Shown: positions 40,213-42,601 of the stretch, piece after piece
Layout of the letters: each line of letters begins with the position of its first letter
How positions within the stretch are numbered: position 1 is the first letter of the stretch
NCBI RefSeq assembly: GCF_001553035.1
Contig: NZ_KQ959927.1
Coordinates: forward strand, 1 to 42,601
Direction of reading: 5' to 3'
Length of the DNA: 42,601 nucleotides
DNA from: Gemella haemolysans
GTDB taxonomy: Bacteria > Bacillota > Bacilli > Staphylococcales > Gemellaceae
Made by a program: the position numbers and the translations under genes
The notes under the pieces: generated by a model
Told to the model about the DNA's origin: nothing
Seen by the model: the letters and a program-made list of their open reading frames with translations, nothing else
The model's database searches: none

Positions 40213-41094
40213 TTACTCATTATGTTTAATTATGTTAATCATATCTTCTGGTAAATCTGCTCTTACATTCACTACTTCGTCAGTAATAGGATGAATAAAT
40301 TTCAAATTCGTACAATGGAGAGCTTGTCTAGATATATTGCTTACATCTCCACCATATAATTCATCACCAAGGAGAGGGTAGCCTTTATATTTCATATGTA
40401 CTCTTATTTGATGCGTTCTTCCAGTATAAAGCTTTAGTTTAACAATACTGATACCTTCTTCTGAAATATACTCTTCTAGCCAATATTCAGTCTTAGCGAA
40501 TTCTCCACCTTCTCCTACTTCACGCTCTATAATGCTAGAACTAACTCGTCGGATAGGAGCTTCGATAGTTTCATTATCCTTTACTTTTCCATTTACCAAA
40601 GCAGTATAATACTTATCTATCTTAAGATTACTAAACAATGCATGAATATGTCTATGTTTAGCTATTAACACCAATCCTGACGTATTCTTATCAAGACGTG
40701 TTACAATATGAGGAATTGTATTAATATTTTTCTTCTTAAAATAGTAATTTACTATCTCAAGAAGTGATTCATCTTCAAGGTTTCTAGATGGTATTGAAGG
40801 TAGATTAATCTCTTTATTTACAATTAAAAAATAAGGATCCTCGTAAACAATATTAATATCTCTATTAATAAATCTAACAAATTCACTAAAATTTTCACTC
40901 GGTAAAGTAATCTCTACAATATCATTTTTTTTCAGAAGATATCTAACGTTCTCTTCTCTACCATTTACTTTTATACTCCCGTCACTATCAAACTTTATTC
41001 TTGTTAAAGTTTTTCTAGAAATGTTATTTTCTAATAAAAACTCCCTTAAAATTTGTTCTTCTTTAATGGTATATTTTAAAACAATATTAGTCAT
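40213..41094 (-). CDS. RluD-family rRNA pseudouridine synthase
   Basis: 293 residues. An N-terminal S4-like domain (1-80, LREFLLENNISRKTLTRIKFDSDGSIKVNG) and the RluA/RluD catalytic domain with TRLDKNTSGLVLIAK (catalytic Asp near 137), KYYTALVNG and RTHQIRVHMKYKGYPLLGDELYGG. Isomerises uridines in rRNA; which positions is not clear from sequence. Overlaps the NAD kinase stop by eight bases, the usual gene order in Firmicutes. Confidence 0.93.
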   Translation of the reverse strand: MTNIVLKYTIKEEQILREFLLENNISRKTLTRIKFDSDGSIKVNGREENVRYLLKKNDIVEITLPSENFSEFVRFINRDINIVYEDPYFLIVNKEINLPSIPSRNLEDESLLEIVNYYFKKKNINTIPHIVTRLDKNTSGLVLIAKHRHIHALFSNLKIDKYYTALVNGKVKDNETIEAPIRRVSSSIIEREVGEGGEFAKTEYWLEEYISEEGISIVKLKLYTGRTHQIRVHMKYKGYPLLGDELYGGDVSNISRQALHCTNLKFIHPITDEVVNVRADLPEDMINIIKHNE

Positions 41095-41899
41095 TTTTAA
41101 TAAATGATCTCTTTACTCTTTGCCAGAAACTATCTTCATTATAGCGAATAAAAGAAACCTTCTTATCCTTTGCTAAAGTTATTTTTATTTTAGCTACACT
41201 ATCATAATTATAATGCATGTGATCTACGGTAATACGATGATTTTCCGGACTCATAGGTTTAATCATAAGCTCATCATTCTGAGATAAGATTAATGGATTC
41301 CCTAGTGTTCTATAAACAAGATTATTTAATGCTGCTATCTCTGTTACCTGATACAATGGTAATTGCGGGTGAATTACGGCACCTCCTAAACTCTTATTAT
41401 AAGCTGTTGATCCAGTTGGCGTACTTATACATAAACCGTCACCTCTAAAACTTTCGAAGTGAACACCATTAATATAAACTTTTGCAGCATACGTTACACC
41501 TGTATGATTATTTACAGTCACCTCATTTAAAGAATAATAGTCAGAAACCAAATCTCCATTAGAACAATATGCTTTAACTCTCAATAACGGATATTCCTCA
41601 ATTTTGGGAATCAGAGCTAACATATCAAAGAATATTTTCTCATAGTTTTGTACTGAATAATCAGTATAAAAACCTAAATGTCCTGTGTGAATTGATAGAA
41701 ATTTCACTGTATCTAACTTATCCATGTATTTATTAAAAGTACGAAGTACAGTTCCATCTCCACCAATCGCAAAAACATAATCTGGATTTTCTACATCTTC
41801 TGTCAAATTACTAGATAATAAAAATTCTTTTAATTGCAAACCTATTTTTTCTGAAATTTCATCATGTCTTACTTCGACACTAAATTTTCCTTTTAACAT
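41087..41899 (-). CDS. nadK: NAD kinase
   Basis: 270 residues from ATG 41899, which has GGGTGA eight bases before it; a GTG at 41911 overlaps that site. Motifs [25 protein letters not shown], and [25 protein letters not shown] are all diagnostic. Phosphorylates NAD to NADP. Overlaps the DUF402 gene upstream by 20 bases and the pseudouridine synthase gene downstream by eight. Confidence 0.96.
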   Translation of the reverse strand: MLKGKFSVEVRHDEISEKIGLQLKEFLLSSNLTEDVENPDYVFAIGGDGTVLRTFNKYMDKLDTVKFLSIHTGHLGFYTDYSVQNYEKIFFDMLALIPKIEEYPLLRVKAYCSNGDLVSDYYSLNEVTVNNHTGVTYAAKVYINGVHFESFRGDGLCISTPTGSTAYNKSLGGAVIHPQLPLYQVTEIAALNNLVYRTLGNPLILSQNDELMIKPMSPENHRITVDHMHYNYDSVAKIKITLAKDKKVSFIRYNEDSFWQRVKRSFIKND

Positions 41900-42446
41900 T
41901 TTGATCTTCACCCATTATTTTTTCATAGTTTTCTAACCATACATCAGCAAAATCTGGTGCAAATGCTCCATGATTTTTATCGATCCATTCTTGAAGTTTA
42001 TTTACATTATACTTCAAAATTTTATCAATTTTTTCACCATACTTATAACGTACTTTATTCTGATTGTATTCATCTTCATCTAATAAGAAATATTTTCCAT
42101 CAGGATATTTCTTTATATCTAAATCATAATCAATATATTTTACCCCGTCTACATCATATGCAAATGGACTACTTAAATTTGAATAATAATGAACTCCATC
42201 TTCCCTAAACATACAAATTATATTAAACCAACATTCATTGTGAAAATATACTAAAGCTACTTCTTTAGTAACCCAGGTTCTTCCATCATTTTCAGTGACA
42301 AGTGTTCTGTTGTTAGCTAAAATCAGAACTTGTTCATCCGCTTCTAGTACAACATTTTTATGCCAAATTCTATGAATAGAGCCATCATGTTTATATGCTA
42401 TTATTTTAACTACATCGCCTTTTTTAGGTCTTTCTCCTCTGTACAT
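41880..42446 (-). CDS. DUF402 nucleoside tri-/diphosphate phosphatase (Ntdp-like)
   Basis: 188 residues. The DUF402 core has HRIWHKN near 28, [24 protein letters not shown], and the acidic metal site [20 protein letters not shown] plus [21 protein letters not shown]. Homologues in staphylococci hydrolyse NTPs and NDPs and affect virulence; here this is assigned by family only. Start ATG 42446 follows AAAGGAGGCACT; an in-frame ATG at 42461 overlaps that site. First gene of the operon with nadK and the pseudouridine synthase. Confidence 0.9.
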   Translation of the reverse strand: MYRGERPKKGDVVKIIAYKHDGSIHRIWHKNVVLEADEQVLILANNRTLVTENDGRTWVTKEVALVYFHNECWFNIICMFREDGVHYYSNLSSPFAYDVDGVKYIDYDLDIKKYPDGKYFLLDEDEYNQNKVRYKYGEKIDKILKYNVNKLQEWIDKNHGAFAPDFADVWLENYEKIMGEDQNVKRKI

Positions 42447-42601
42447 AGTGCCTCCTTTCATACTCTTTTTTTAATGTCTTTTTAATTATAACATATTTAA
42501 TATATTTCATTCTACTGTAATAACAATTTTTTTATAAATTTCTCTATTCATTTTCTATAAATAATATTAAAGGCTCTTTGTCAAGTTCGGGGCATGGAAA
42601 A

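Overview
Organism. This is AT-rich DNA of a low-GC Firmicute. Strong Shine-Dalgarno sites, the bacitracin/LiaF-type, LytTR and ECF-transporter families, and the flavour of the housekeeping proteins would suit a Gemella-like member of the Bacilli. The genus is an inference; the phylum-level call is firm. The organism makes and inserts selenocysteine: selA, selB, selD and the selenocysteine tRNA (selC) are all here.

Layout. (1) 1-1651, minus strand: a small membrane protein, ribosomal protein S21 (rpsU) and a YtxK-like methyltransferase. (2) 1953-9165, minus strand: a selenium operon in the order selD - yedF - DUF3343 - selB - cysteine desulfurase - selA, followed by a GNAT acetyltransferase. 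selD has an in-frame UGA at codon 14 with a SECIS-like hairpin just behind it, so the true gene starts at 9165 and SelD is itself a selenoprotein. (3) 9225-22739: a 13.5-kb integrated element bounded by a perfect 29-bp direct repeat (attL/attR), inserted about 60 bp upstream of selD. (4) 22740-28951: remnant of a cell-wall hydrolase domain, a secreted CAP-domain protein, a metallophosphatase, two TehB-type methyltransferases, a GNAT enzyme and a low-molecular-weight phosphatase. (5) 29018-31748: TPP riboswitch plus ykoE-ykoD-ykoC thiamine-precursor importer. (6) 31810-31906, minus: selC. (7) 32135-33277: LytTR regulator and LiaF-like membrane protein. (8) 33322-37323, minus: TVP38-type membrane protein, a DUF2064-kinase fusion and two double-rhodanese lipoproteins. 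(9) 37546-42446, minus: HAD hydrolase, cysK-cysE, RluD-type pseudouridine synthase, NAD kinase and a DUF402 nucleotide phosphatase.

The element. A tyrosine integrase lies next to attL. A leftward lysogeny-type operon (long HTH repressor, then a Fic protein) diverges from a rightward early operon: Cro-like HTH, Rha-type regulator, small membrane protein, excisionase-like HTH, small unknowns, a second short tyrosine recombinase, a primase/VapE-type helicase, an orphan antitoxin-like peptide and a last unknown. Directly after the primase-helicase is an AT-only tract flanked by inverted iterons, a likely replication origin laid out like those of staphylococcal pathogenicity islands. I see no terminase, capsid or conjugation genes, so it reads as a phage-satellite (PICI-like) or cryptic integrative element. 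Paired CTCTCCG motifs spaced exactly 11 bp occur near both ends and once internally and look like integrase arm sites. The right 2.3 kb has no ordinary genes but holds three tandem minus-strand transcription units with conserved hairpins and a possible conserved micro-peptide. I do not recognise these units.

The genes fit together around selenium in one part (operon, selC, Sec-SelD) and around satellite maintenance in the other. The physical link is the attachment site at the selD promoter.
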